Assembly: GCA_030523645.1 (NCBI GenBank)
Contig: JAUNIB010000010.1
Coordinates: 1 to 64,000, forward strand
Direction of reading: 5' to 3'
DNA length: 64,000 nucleotides
DNA from: Selenomonadaceae bacterium
GTDB lineage: Bacteria; Bacillota; Negativicutes; Selenomonadales; Selenomonadaceae
The notes under the pieces were generated by a model. That model ran no database searches. It had not been told where the DNA came from and saw only the letters and a list, made by a program, of their open reading frames with translations. A program made the position numbers and the translations under genes. Positions 8,705-16,118 of the stretch are shown piece by piece (the first letter of the stretch is position 1; every line of letters begins with the position of its first letter).

Positions 8705-9331
8705 ATGGCATACATTACAATAGCCGCTCCGGTGCGAGCGGAGATAGTCATCAAGCGTTCCCGGTTCATCGCGAGCCTTGCTCCGGTGGAGACGGAGGAG
8801 GCGGCGAGGGAGTTCGTCACCGCCGTGAAGAAGGAGTTCCATGATGCCCGGCACAATCCGTCGGCGTGGATTCTCTCTCCGGCGGGGGACAAGCAGAAGT
8901 CCAGCGACGACGGGGAGCCGGGCGGTACCGCTGGGCAGCCCATCCTGTCGGTGCTGGGGAAGAACGGTCTCACCAATGTGGCCTGTGTGGTGACCCGGTA
9001 CTTCGGCGGTATCAAGCTGGGGGCGGCGGGTCTTGTCAGGGCCTACGGCGATACGGCGGTGCTGGCCATCAATGAGGCGCAGAAGCTGTCAGTGGGTGAG
9101 TACAGCCGGCTGGCGGTGACCTGCGACTATAATCTCTACGGTACGCTGGAGAATTTCTTCCGGAAGAAGGAGCTGCGGATAACGGATACCGCCTATGCCG
9201 CGGATGTGACGGCGGAGCTGCTCATCGAGCCGGAGGCGAAGGAGGCTCTCATGGGGGAGCTGACGGATTTGCTGAACGGACGGATTGCCTTCGAGGACAG
9301 AGGGACGAGCCAGCTGGCGGTGCCTTTGTGA
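8705..9331 (+). CDS. yigZ: YigZ/IMPACT family protein
   Basis: 208 residues from ATG 8705; an upstream ATG at 8654 exists, but GAGGAAG sits just before 8705 and the family N-terminus aligns there. The N-terminal domain carries the IMPACT signature region SRFIASLAPVETEEAA, then HNPSAWI, SSDDGEPGGTAGQPIL and VTRYFGGIKLGAAGLVRAYG. A smaller C-terminal DUF1949 domain follows (about residues 140-205). Cytoplasmic protein, related to regulators of translation under stress; bacterial function is not firmly known. Confidence 0.92.
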   Translation: MAYITIAAPVRAEIVIKRSRFIASLAPVETEEAAREFVTAVKKEFHDARHNPSAWILSPAGDKQKSSDDGEPGGTAGQPILSVLGKNGLTNVACVVTRYFGGIKLGAAGLVRAYGDTAVLAINEAQKLSVGEYSRLAVTCDYNLYGTLENFFRKKELRITDTAYAADVTAELLIEPEAKEALMGELTDLLNGRIAFEDRGTSQLAVPL

Positions 9332-9433
9332 CTTTTGATTGCTTTTATCCGTGAGAAATTACAGAAGGAGACCTCATCTGTCTCGCGAATCTGCGAGAAA
9401 GGCTCCCCTCTAGGGGAGGCTGGATGTGTCGGT

Positions 9434-9520
9434 GCGGACTATGGGTGAGGTCAAGACAAAATTTTCAAATAACTTCCTACCATTGTGTGCTTGCGATAAA
9501 AGGATGGTTTTGATTTTATT
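9434..9520. repeat. Left copy of the direct repeat flanking the DUF234 ATPase gene
   Basis: About 87 bases starting GCGGACTATGGGTGAGG and containing ACAAAATTTTCAAATAACTT match 11196-11288, just upstream of parA, with a few substitutions and a short indel near the right end. The repeat seems to include the upstream region of parA. The rest of the gene-free stretch 9332-9657 holds class B fragments and two hairpins (9541-9579 GCGGCGGT...ACCGCCGC, and about 9608-9645) directly before the ATPase gene. Confidence 0.85.
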
Positions 9521-9657
9521 AATAAGAGCGGACTGAAAAAGCGGCGGTGAACAGAGTAAAAATCGTGTTGACCGCCGCTTTGTTGTCTGCTATATTAAAA
9601 CAAAACGGCGATGAACATGGAAAAAACGGCGTTCACCGCCACTTTGGGAGCGATTCA

Positions 9658-11097
9658 ATGATAGGAAGAAAGCAGGAAGTCAAAGAATTAAACCGTTTAT
9701 ATAACGGAAATAAGGCTGAACTGGTTGCAATATATGGCAGAAGACGCGTGGGAAAGACCTATCTTGTAGATGAAACCTTTGGCAATCGGATAACCTTTAG
9801 GCATGCGGGACTTTCGCCGGCCGATGAAAATGCGAGAGGATTGCTGTCTTTGCAGTTGGAACACTTTTATAATTCTCTTGATGTTCAGGGAATGGATAAA
9901 TGCGAAAAGCCTAGAAGTTGGCTTGATGCGTTTCTGCTCTTAGAGAAGTTTTTGCAGGACAGAGATAACGGGGAAAGACAGGTCGTATTTCTTGACGAGC
10001 TGCCATGGCTTGATACGCCTAAATCTGGTTTTATCAGAGCATTTGAGGCTTTTTGGAATACCTGGGCATGCCATAGAAAAAATATCATGGTAATAGTATG
10101 CGGAAGCGCTAATTCGTGGATTCAGGACAAGCTGCTGAATAATCACGGCGGGCTGTACAACAGGGTGACCTATGAAATAAAGCTGGCTCCGTTCAAGTTG
10201 AATGAATGTGAGGCTTTGTATCAAAGCAACCGCGTTAATATGTCCAGGTATGATATCGCCCAGAGCTATATGATTTTTGGCGGTATCCCGTACTATATGG
10301 GATATGTTAATCCGGAAATGAGTTTGGCGCAAAATGTAGACAATTTATTCTTCAGAAGAAACGCTGTACTTCGTGAGGAATATGACAGGTTATTTGCCTC
10401 TGTTTTCGTTAATCCGGAAGCGGTCAAGAGTATCGTGCAGCTCCTCTCGACAAGGAATGCAGGATATACCAGAAAAGAAATCGTAGACAGATTAAAAATA
10501 ACAGACGGTGGGCGTTTATCACGTAATCTGAACGCATTGATATCAAGCGATTTTGTCATAAAATATGTGCCGTTTGGTTTTGGCAAGAGGGAGGAACACT
10601 ATAAGCTCATAGATCCCTTTTGTATCTTTTACCTGCACTTCTTAAAACATCAGAAAAAGGTCAGCGAAAAGTATTGGCAGCAAAATGTCACAGCGGCAGC
10701 GGTTTCAACTTGGAGAGGATATGCATTCGAGAATGTGTGCTTTAACCATATAGAACAGATTAAAACCGCTTTGGGGATACCTGCTGTTATTTCAGAGGAA
10801 AGCGCCTGGTCAAAAAAAGAAGATGATACCGAAGGTGCGCAGATAGATTTGCTTATCACGAGAAATGATAATGTTATTAATATGTGCGAAATAAAGTATT
10901 ATAGCGGGCCCTTTAAGGTAGAGAAAGATTATTATGCCAAAATATTGCGGAGGCAGACTTTGCTTGCGGAGATGGTGTCGCCGAAGATGGCTGTCCATAG
11001 CACGCTGATAACCACTTTTGGACTGATAGACAATGAACACAGCGGGGCTTTTGTGAATACCGTTGTGTTAGATGATTTGTTCAGAGAGACTGTGTGA
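9658..11097 (+). CDS. AAA ATPase with C-terminal DUF234 nuclease-like domain
   Basis: 479 residues from ATG 9658 (IGRKQEVKELNRLY); an in-frame upstream extension to 9547 runs through hairpins and is unlikely. Walker A is GRRRVGKT at residues 27-34 and Walker B is VVFLDELPWLD near residue 109. The C-terminal part (from about 390) has QIDLLITR and CEIKYY, a D...E-x-K arrangement as in the PD-(D/E)XK-like end of DUF234 ATPases. Function in this widespread family is unknown. Its base composition is lower in GC than the neighbours, and it lies between direct repeats (9434-9520, 11196-11288), both signs of acquisition. Confidence 0.88.
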   Translation: MIGRKQEVKELNRLYNGNKAELVAIYGRRRVGKTYLVDETFGNRITFRHAGLSPADENARGLLSLQLEHFYNSLDVQGMDKCEKPRSWLDAFLLLEKFLQDRDNGERQVVFLDELPWLDTPKSGFIRAFEAFWNTWACHRKNIMVIVCGSANSWIQDKLLNNHGGLYNRVTYEIKLAPFKLNECEALYQSNRVNMSRYDIAQSYMIFGGIPYYMGYVNPEMSLAQNVDNLFFRRNAVLREEYDRLFASVFVNPEAVKSIVQLLSTRNAGYTRKEIVDRLKITDGGRLSRNLNALISSDFVIKYVPFGFGKREEHYKLIDPFCIFYLHFLKHQKKVSEKYWQQNVTAAAVSTWRGYAFENVCFNHIEQIKTALGIPAVISEESAWSKKEDDTEGAQIDLLITRNDNVINMCEIKYYSGPFKVEKDYYAKILRRQTLLAEMVSPKMAVHSTLITTFGLIDNEHSGAFVNTVVLDDLFRETV

Positions 11098-11195
11098 TAG
11101 AGAAATCTGCATTGGCTGCGCCTGTGCAGAATAGATTAAGCACCGGCAGGACGAACCCGCCACCGCCTGACGGCGGTCCCCCGCCCTTAGAAAGG

Positions 11196-11288
11196 GCGGA
11201 CTATGGGTGAGGTCAAGACAAAATTTTCAAATAACTTCCTACTACTATGTATTTGTGATAAAATAATAAGGATAGTTTTGATTTTACT
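11196..11288. repeat. Right copy of the direct repeat, upstream of parA
   Basis: Matches 9434-9520. It ends about 25 bases before the parA start. It contains TTGTGATAAAATAATAAGG, which could hold a -10 element for parA. The rest of 11098-11313 includes a hairpin GACGGCGGT-like repeat and nothing coding. Confidence 0.85.
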
Positions 11289-11313
11289 GAGATGACGGAC
11301 AGGAAGATATATC

Positions 11314-12219
11314 ATGGCTCAGACTGACAAAAAAGAGGCGGCAATGCCCGCAAAAAAATCGGCCGCAAAGCCGGTAAAGAAGGCTGCCGCCAAAAAGACA
11401 ACCGCAAAGAGGACGGTACGCAAGATAATAGCCATGCCGCAGGTGCAGGGCTGTCATATTATTGCCATCGTCAATCAGAAGGGCGGCGTAGGCAAGACCA
11501 CTACGGCTGTAAACTTGGCCTGCGCTCTTGGGCGACTGGGGCAGAAGGTGCTGCTCATTGACTGCGATTCCCAGTGCAATGCCACCAGCGGTGCCGGCTT
11601 CAGCCATGACAGCGTGAAGTCATCCATCTACGACCTGATGAGCGGAGATGTGACCTTTGCGGAGGCTGTCATCAATACCCGCTATGATTTCGATATCATA
11701 GCCGGCAGCCGGAATATGGCCGGTGCCGAGGTAGAGCTGGCGAAGCTGCCGGAGGATAAGCGGTTCATTCTCCTGCGGGACAGCATTGCAGAGGCTCAGG
11801 AGAAATACAACTTCGTCCTCATCGACTGTCCGCCCTCGCTGGGCATGGTGGCGGTCAATGCTCTCACTGCCGCCGATGGCGTGCTGGTGCCGCTCCAGTG
11901 CGAGTACTATGCGGTAGAGGGTCTGTCCCTGCTGGTACGGACTATTAACGAGAATGTGAGGAAGTTCCTCAATCCCCGGATAAAGGTAGAGGGCATCCTG
12001 CTGACTATGTACGACAGCAGGGCGAAGCTCACCACCGATGTAGCCGAGGGTGTCCGGGCATTGTACCCGGATGCGGTATACGATACAGTCATCCCCCGCT
12101 CCGTCCGCATAGCCGAGGCGCCAAGCTTCGGTATGCCGGTGCTGGTACACGATCCGTCAAATAAGGGCAGCGAGGCCTATGTCCAGCTGGCCGAGGAGGT
12201 TATTAACCGTGGCAAGTAA
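11314..12219 (+). CDS. parA: Chromosome partitioning ATPase ParA/Soj with Lys-rich N-terminal tail
   Basis: 301 residues. The deviant Walker A KGGVGKTT lies at residues 56-63 and is followed by LIDCDSQCNATSGAG and FVLIDCPPSLG, diagnostic of ParA/Soj. Usual Soj proteins begin about 10 residues before Walker A; this one has an extra tail of about 45 residues rich in Lys and Ala (PAKKSAAKPVKKAAAKK), resembling histone H1 tails. Start ATG 11314 follows GGAAG, and no other start removes the tail. ParA binds DNA nonspecifically and moves ParB-parS complexes. ParB follows with an 11-base overlap. Confidence 0.93.
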   Translation: MAQTDKKEAAMPAKKSAAKPVKKAAAKKTTAKRTVRKIIAMPQVQGCHIIAIVNQKGGVGKTTTAVNLACALGRLGQKVLLIDCDSQCNATSGAGFSHDSVKSSIYDLMSGDVTFAEAVINTRYDFDIIAGSRNMAGAEVELAKLPEDKRFILLRDSIAEAQEKYNFVLIDCPPSLGMVAVNALTAADGVLVPLQCEYYAVEGLSLLVRTINENVRKFLNPRIKVEGILLTMYDSRAKLTTDVAEGVRALYPDAVYDTVIPRSVRIAEAPSFGMPVLVHDPSNKGSEAYVQLAEEVINRGK

Positions 12220-13177
12220 GAAACATGGTCTGGGCAAGGGCCTGGACGCATTGTTTGGGAATAAAAATGAGACTGCTCCCCAGGCGGCGGAGCAGCCGGC
12301 GGCAGCAGGTACGCCGCTGGAAATAGAGCTGGATAAAATCGTCGCAGCCAAGGACCAGCCCCGAAAGACCTTCGATGAGGTAGCAATGAAGGAGCTGGCA
12401 GCATCGGTAATGCTCCACGGAGTCGTCACTCCGGTCATCCTCCGGAAGCTGGAGGACGGCAAGTATGAGCTTGTAGCCGGTGAGCGCCGCTGCCGGGCGG
12501 CGAAGATGGCGGGACTGAAGACCGTCCCGGCTGTCATCAAGGAGTACGGCGATGCGGAAATGAGCGAGGTGGCTCTCATCGAGAACATCCAGCGCCGCGA
12601 TCTGACCCCCATTGAAGAAGCCAAAGCCTATGTGACTCTCATGGAGACCTACGGTCTCACGCAGGAGAAGCTGGCGACCCGGGTAGGTCGTGGCCGCTCC
12701 CTTATCGCAAATCTCGTCCGTCTGCTGGAGCTGCCGCAGATTGCCATCGAGGCACTGGAGAACGGCTCTCTCTCCGTGGGCAATGCCCGTCCAATTTTGG
12801 CAATCGCCAAGGAAGAGAATCGTATCGCTGCCGCCGAGGAAATCATGGCCAAAGGGCTGTCCGCCCGAGCTGCCGAGGCACTCTGCGCCAGACTGGCGGC
12901 TATGGAGAAGAAGGAAGCTCAGGACGGCGGCAAGAAGACCGAAAGCCTGGCAGGAGTCGATGAGCTGTTCCTGAAGGAGAGCGAGGACAAGCTGAAGCTC
13001 TATCTGGGAACCATCGCTCACATCAAGCTGGGTCAGAAGAAGAGCCGCATCGAGATAGAGGTATCCTCCCGGGAGGAGCTGGAGCGGGTACTGGGTATCC
13101 TCAGCGACCGTCACGAGAGTGATGTAGAGAGCAAGAAAGAAGCTCTCCGGGCTGCCAGCCGGAAGTTTACCATCTGA
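12209..13177 (+). CDS. parB: Chromosome partitioning protein ParB/Spo0J
   Basis: 322 residues from GTG 12209, chosen because GAGGAGGT sits 8 bases upstream and the protein then begins ASKKHGLGKGLDALFG, the typical ParB start (a longer frame begins at 12179). Conserved blocks are QPRKTFDE, HGVVTPVI, LVAGERRCRAAKMAG, then the HTH region EKLATRVGRGRSLIANLVRLLELP and a C-terminal dimerisation region. It is a CTP-dependent clamp loading at parS by family knowledge. No full parS site is seen in the window. Confidence 0.95.
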   Translation: MASKKHGLGKGLDALFGNKNETAPQAAEQPAAAGTPLEIELDKIVAAKDQPRKTFDEVAMKELAASVMLHGVVTPVILRKLEDGKYELVAGERRCRAAKMAGLKTVPAVIKEYGDAEMSEVALIENIQRRDLTPIEEAKAYVTLMETYGLTQEKLATRVGRGRSLIANLVRLLELPQIAIEALENGSLSVGNARPILAIAKEENRIAAAEEIMAKGLSARAAEALCARLAAMEKKEAQDGGKKTESLAGVDELFLKESEDKLKLYLGTIAHIKLGQKKSRIEIEVSSREELERVLGILSDRHESDVESKKEALRAASRKFTI

Positions 13178-13193
13178 AGGGAGATAAGTAATA

Positions 13194-13685
13194 GTGGACC
13201 CCATAACAGCTAATATGAAGAATATCGTGATGGGACTGGCCGGCCTGTCGGTTGTGCTGCTCATCTGGAATATCTGCCTGCAGGTGTCTCTGTCGGGGCT
13301 GAAGAAGCGGTACCGTCAGATGATGACCGGCGAGCAGACCGGCAAGGACTTCGAGCAGATGCTGCTGACTCATATCGCCAAGACCGACCGGGTGGCGGCG
13401 GAAAATGTGGACATCAAGGCGGAGCAGAAGCGTCTCTCCGACCTGCTGAATATCTCGGTGAACAGAATCGGTGTCGTCCGCTTCTCTGCCTTCGCCGATA
13501 CCGGCAGCGACCTGAGCTATGCCGTGGCTCTGCTGGATCAGAACAACGACGGCATCGTCTTCTCCAGCATCTTCGGTCGGGAGGACTCCCGCAGCTATGT
13601 AAAGCCTATCAAGAACGGTACCAGCACCTATACCCTCACCGGTGAGGAGCTGGACGCTATCCGTCAGGCAAAAGAGTGGAAATAA
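13194..13685 (+). CDS. DUF4446 family membrane protein
   Basis: 163 residues from GTG 13194 behind AAGGGAGAT. One membrane helix (about residues 9-30) is followed by a coiled-coil-like region (LKKRYRQMM to KAEQKRLSDLL) and a C-terminal globular part with VGVVRFSAFADTGSDLSYAVALLD, the DUF4446 signature. It is the third gene of the par operon, a common position for this family in Firmicutes. Function is unknown. The last 100 bases are duplicated beyond the next ATPase gene. Confidence 0.88.
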   Translation: MDPITANMKNIVMGLAGLSVVLLIWNICLQVSLSGLKKRYRQMMTGEQTGKDFEQMLLTHIAKTDRVAAENVDIKAEQKRLSDLLNISVNRIGVVRFSAFADTGSDLSYAVALLDQNNDGIVFSSIFGREDSRSYVKPIKNGTSTYTLTGEELDAIRQAKEWK

Positions 13686-13705
13686 AAAGTAAATAGGAAT
13701 GAAAA
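13599..13705. repeat. Left copy of a 107-bp direct repeat (3' end of the DUF4446 gene)
   Basis: Covers the last 29 codons of the DUF4446 gene and 20 bases downstream. It matches 15120-15226 at the same length with only a handful of substitutions. A class D palindrome follows each boundary region (13706-13735 here; 15088-15119 just before the second copy, in inverted orientation). Confidence 0.92.
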
Positions 13706-13743
13706 GTGTGTCCCCGGGGACGATTCTCGGTGACATACATACG

Positions 13744-13776
13744 AAAACAGGGCGACTTTGGTCGCCCTGTTTTTTG
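13744..13776 (+). terminator. Terminator of the par operon
   Basis: Stem AACAGGGCGAC / GTCGCCCTGTT with a TTTG loop, followed by a T run. Confidence 0.9.
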
Positions 13777-13795
13777 TAGACAAAATTTAACAGCC

Positions 13796-13824
13796 TTGTA
13801 ATAGGGAAAACTTTCTGCTAAAAT
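13796..13824 (+). promoter_or_regulatory. Promoter of the DUF4143 ATPase gene
   Basis: TTGTAA (13796-13801), a 17-base spacer and TAAAAT (13819-13824), 40 bases before the start codon. Confidence 0.6.
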
Positions 13825-13863
13825 TGTAGTGCGATATTAAAATGACAGAAAAGGAGTACCGGT

Positions 13864-15084
13864 ATGTATATAGAGAGACACATAAGCCACACTATTTTGC
13901 GGCTGGGCAAAGCATTCCCCGCAGTGCTGGTTACAGGAGCAAGGCAGGTAGGCAAAAGCACGGTGTTGAAAAAAATCCTGCCGGATATGCCGTATTTTAC
14001 TTTAGATAATATCGGTGTCCACAATGCTTTGGTAAGCGACCCGCAGGGCTTTTTGGAATTGCACGGAGCGCCGCTGGTTATTGACGAAATACAGCGGGCG
14101 CCGGGGGCTTTTCAATCAATAAAATACGAAATAGATAAGGACAGACAGGCGGGAATGTACTTCATTACCGGCTCTCAGCGGTACAGTCTTATGCAGGGAA
14201 TATCCGAGAGCCTGGCCGGTCGGGTGTTTCCATTGGAAATGCTGGGACTGTCTGCTCGCGAGTTTAAGGGAGAATCCTTTGACAAGCCTTTCCTGCCGAC
14301 GAAGGAATATTTGCGCGGCAGGGGCAGGGTGCAGCGGCTGCCGCTGCCGGATTTGTGGGGCAGGATACACCGGGGCAGTATGCCGGAGCTGTACAGCAAT
14401 GAGAATATAGGCTGGGAAGATTTCTGGGGAGCGTATGTAACATCATACATCGAGCGGGATGTTCATCAGCTGGGGCAGGTGGGGAGCATGCTGTCCTTTG
14501 CCAAATTCCTGACGGCTCTGGCGGCGAGAACCGGAGAGCTGCTGAATCTGCAGTCGGTGGCCAGAGAGTCGGATATCAATATCAGGACAGCGCAGAATTG
14601 GCTGTCGATTTTGGAGGCTTCGGGGATTATTTTTATCCTGCAGCCATATTTCGTGAATATCAATAAGCGAATGGTGAAGACACCGAAGGTTTACTTCGCT
14701 GATACCGGGCTGGTATGCTATCTCTGCAAGTGGAGTACGCCTGAGGTGCTGGCGGCGGGAAATGCAGCGGGAAATATCTATGAGAATTATGTCTTCATGG
14801 AGATAATGAAGTCATATCTGAATGCAGGTCGTCAGCCGGAGATATATTTCTTCCGCAATTCGGATATGGCAGAGGTAGACTTCCTGCTGGTGGAGGGCAA
14901 TAATATATATCCCATCGAAGTGAAGAAGAAAACAGCTCCGGATAAGAAGGATATAAAGCATTTCGAGGTGTTGAAAAACAGCTTCCCGGATAAAAATGTT
15001 GCAGAGGGGTGCGTGGTCTGCAATTCGGAAAACTTTCTGCCGCTGGAGAAGGATAATTATGTGATTCCTGTTGAGTATATATAA
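13864..15084 (+). CDS. AAA ATPase of the DUF4143 family
   Basis: 406 residues. Walker A GARQVGKST is at residues 25-33 and Walker B PLVIDEIQRAP at about 70-80. A sensor-like FITGSQRYSLM follows. The C-terminal third contains EVDFLLVEGNNIYPIEVKKK, a D...E-x-K core like the nuclease-like fold of DUF4143. It has its own promoter, is less GC-rich than the par operon, and lies between two 107-bp direct repeats. The family is widespread, with many paralogues per genome, and its role is not established. Confidence 0.9.
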   Translation: MYIERHISHTILRLGKAFPAVLVTGARQVGKSTVLKKILPDMPYFTLDNIGVHNALVSDPQGFLELHGAPLVIDEIQRAPGAFQSIKYEIDKDRQAGMYFITGSQRYSLMQGISESLAGRVFPLEMLGLSAREFKGESFDKPFLPTKEYLRGRGRVQRLPLPDLWGRIHRGSMPELYSNENIGWEDFWGAYVTSYIERDVHQLGQVGSMLSFAKFLTALAARTGELLNLQSVARESDINIRTAQNWLSILEASGIIFILQPYFVNINKRMVKTPKVYFADTGLVCYLCKWSTPEVLAAGNAAGNIYENYVFMEIMKSYLNAGRQPEIYFFRNSDMAEVDFLLVEGNNIYPIEVKKKTAPDKKDIKHFEVLKNSFPDKNVAEGCVVCNSENFLPLEKDNYVIPVEYI

Positions 15085-15119
15085 AAAGTGTGTCACTGGG
15101 AATCGTCCCCCGGTGACAT

Positions 15120-15226
15120 GTAAAGCCGATAAAGAACGGTACCAGCACCTATACCCTCACCGGCGAGGAGCTGGACGCTATCCGTCAGGCAAAAGAGTAG
15201 AAATAAAAAGTAAATAGGAATGAAAA
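15120..15226. repeat. Right copy of the 107-bp direct repeat
   Basis: Non-coding duplicate of 13599-13705 with a few substitutions; one turns the penultimate Trp codon (TGG) of the DUF4446 frame into TAG. The remaining gene-free DNA to 15426 holds a terminator and the HigBA promoter. Confidence 0.92.
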
Positions 15227-15227
15227 A

Positions 15228-15254
15228 GGACTGTGCGACTGCACAGTCCTTTTT
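15228..15254 (+). terminator. Terminator after the ATPase cassette
   Basis: Stem AGGACTGTGC / GCACAGTCCT with a GACT loop, then TTTT. Confidence 0.85.
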
Positions 15255-15381
15255 GTACGCTGGGGCCGCTTTATTACAGCCTTTGTTAGCTTGACGGAGC
15301 AACTACGTGGAGAGGACGGTTTGCTCTGCGAAGCCGGTTGGGAACATTTACAGACAGGCCGCAATATTGCAGGGCAACAAT

Positions 15382-15410
15382 TTGACTATATAGGATATAT
15401 CCTATATAAT
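15382..15410 (+). promoter_or_regulatory. HigBA promoter with a 20-bp perfect operator palindrome
   Basis: TTGACT (15382-15387), a 17-base spacer and TATAAT (15405-15410) form a near-consensus promoter 17 bases before the toxin start. The spacer and the first half of the -10 consist of a perfect palindrome, ATATAGGATATATCCTATAT (15388-15407). This is the expected position for autorepression by the downstream XRE antitoxin. Binding is inference; the sequence pattern is directly visible. Confidence 0.8.
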
Positions 15411-15426
15411 GGTTTCGGGTGATGTC

Positions 15427-15776
15427 ATGCACATAGATGTTGAATTTTATACTACGGCAGAAAACCAGCGAAGGAATTTCTGCTTGAACTGGAGCCTAAA
15501 ATGAGGGCGAAAGTGGTCAAAACTATTGAACTCTTGGAAAATAACGGTCCGGACTTGAGAATGCCGCATTCTGAAAGCCTGGGGAATGGTATATTTGAAT
15601 TGAGAGCCAAGGTGGGCAGCGATATTTCGAGAGAGTTGTACTTTTTCTTTTCTGGGCAGAAGGAAATACTCACAAACGGATTTGTGAAAAAGACGCAGAA
15701 GACGCCAAAGGCAGAGCTGGAGCTGGCAAAGAAATATAAGCAGGATTATGAGAGCAGGAGGGGGCACGAATTATGA
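15427..15776 (+). pseudogene. HigB/RelE-type toxin gene with a frameshift
   Basis: ATG 15427 opens MHIDVEFYTTAEN in one frame. The family sequence continues as KPAKEFLLELEPKMRAKVVKT in another frame from about 15462 to the stop at 15776. Adding one A to the run AAAA at 15461-15464 would restore a single frame of about 116 residues, the usual HigB-type length. The rest (NGIFELRAKVGSDISRELYF, then GFVKKTQKTPKAELELAKKY) is well conserved phage-derived Gp49-like/HigB sequence. Either the toxin is inactivated, slippage on the A-run makes low levels of it, or there is a base-call error. An internal ATG at 15501 could give only the last 91 residues. Confidence 0.8.
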
Positions 15777-16057
15777 GCGAGTTCAGAGATTTCCTCAATG
15801 AGCAGATGAAAGATCCGGAGTTTAAGGCAGAGTACGATGCATTGGAGGACGAGTTTGTAATAATTCAGGCAATGATTGATGCCCGAAAGAGAAGCGGGCT
15901 GACCCAGAAGCAGCTGGCAGAGCGGACAGGTATCGCACAGTCGGATATCAGTAAAATGGAAAACGGCAATGCCAATCCGTCGCTGCGGACACTGAAGCGT
16001 TTAGCGGCAGGTATGGGAATGCGGCTGAAATTTGAGTTTGCGCCGATGGGAGCATGA
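15773..16057 (+). CDS. higA: XRE-family antitoxin (HigA-like)
   Basis: 94 residues, overlapping the toxin stop by four bases (ATGA). The helix-turn-helix is GLTQKQLAERTGIAQSDISK, with a following PSLRTLKRLAAGMG. Such proteins neutralise HigB-type RNases and repress their own promoter; the palindrome at 15388-15407 is the candidate operator. Intact, unlike its toxin partner. Confidence 0.9.
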   Translation: MSEFRDFLNEQMKDPEFKAEYDALEDEFVIIQAMIDARKRSGLTQKQLAERTGIAQSDISKMENGNANPSLRTLKRLAAGMGMRLKFEFAPMGA

Positions 16058-16070
16058 GGTTAACAAAGAA

Positions 16071-16110
16071 GAGGCTCGAGAAATGATAACTCATTTTCCG
16101 AGCCTCTTTT
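16071..16110. terminator. Bidirectional terminator with inner AATGA-TCATT palindrome
   Basis: Stem GAGGCTCG / CGAGCCTC with the inner stem AAATGA / TCATTT and T-runs on both strands, between convergent higA and trpB. One of five terminators sharing the inner motif. Confidence 0.85.
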
Positions 16111-16118
16111 GCTGTCAA

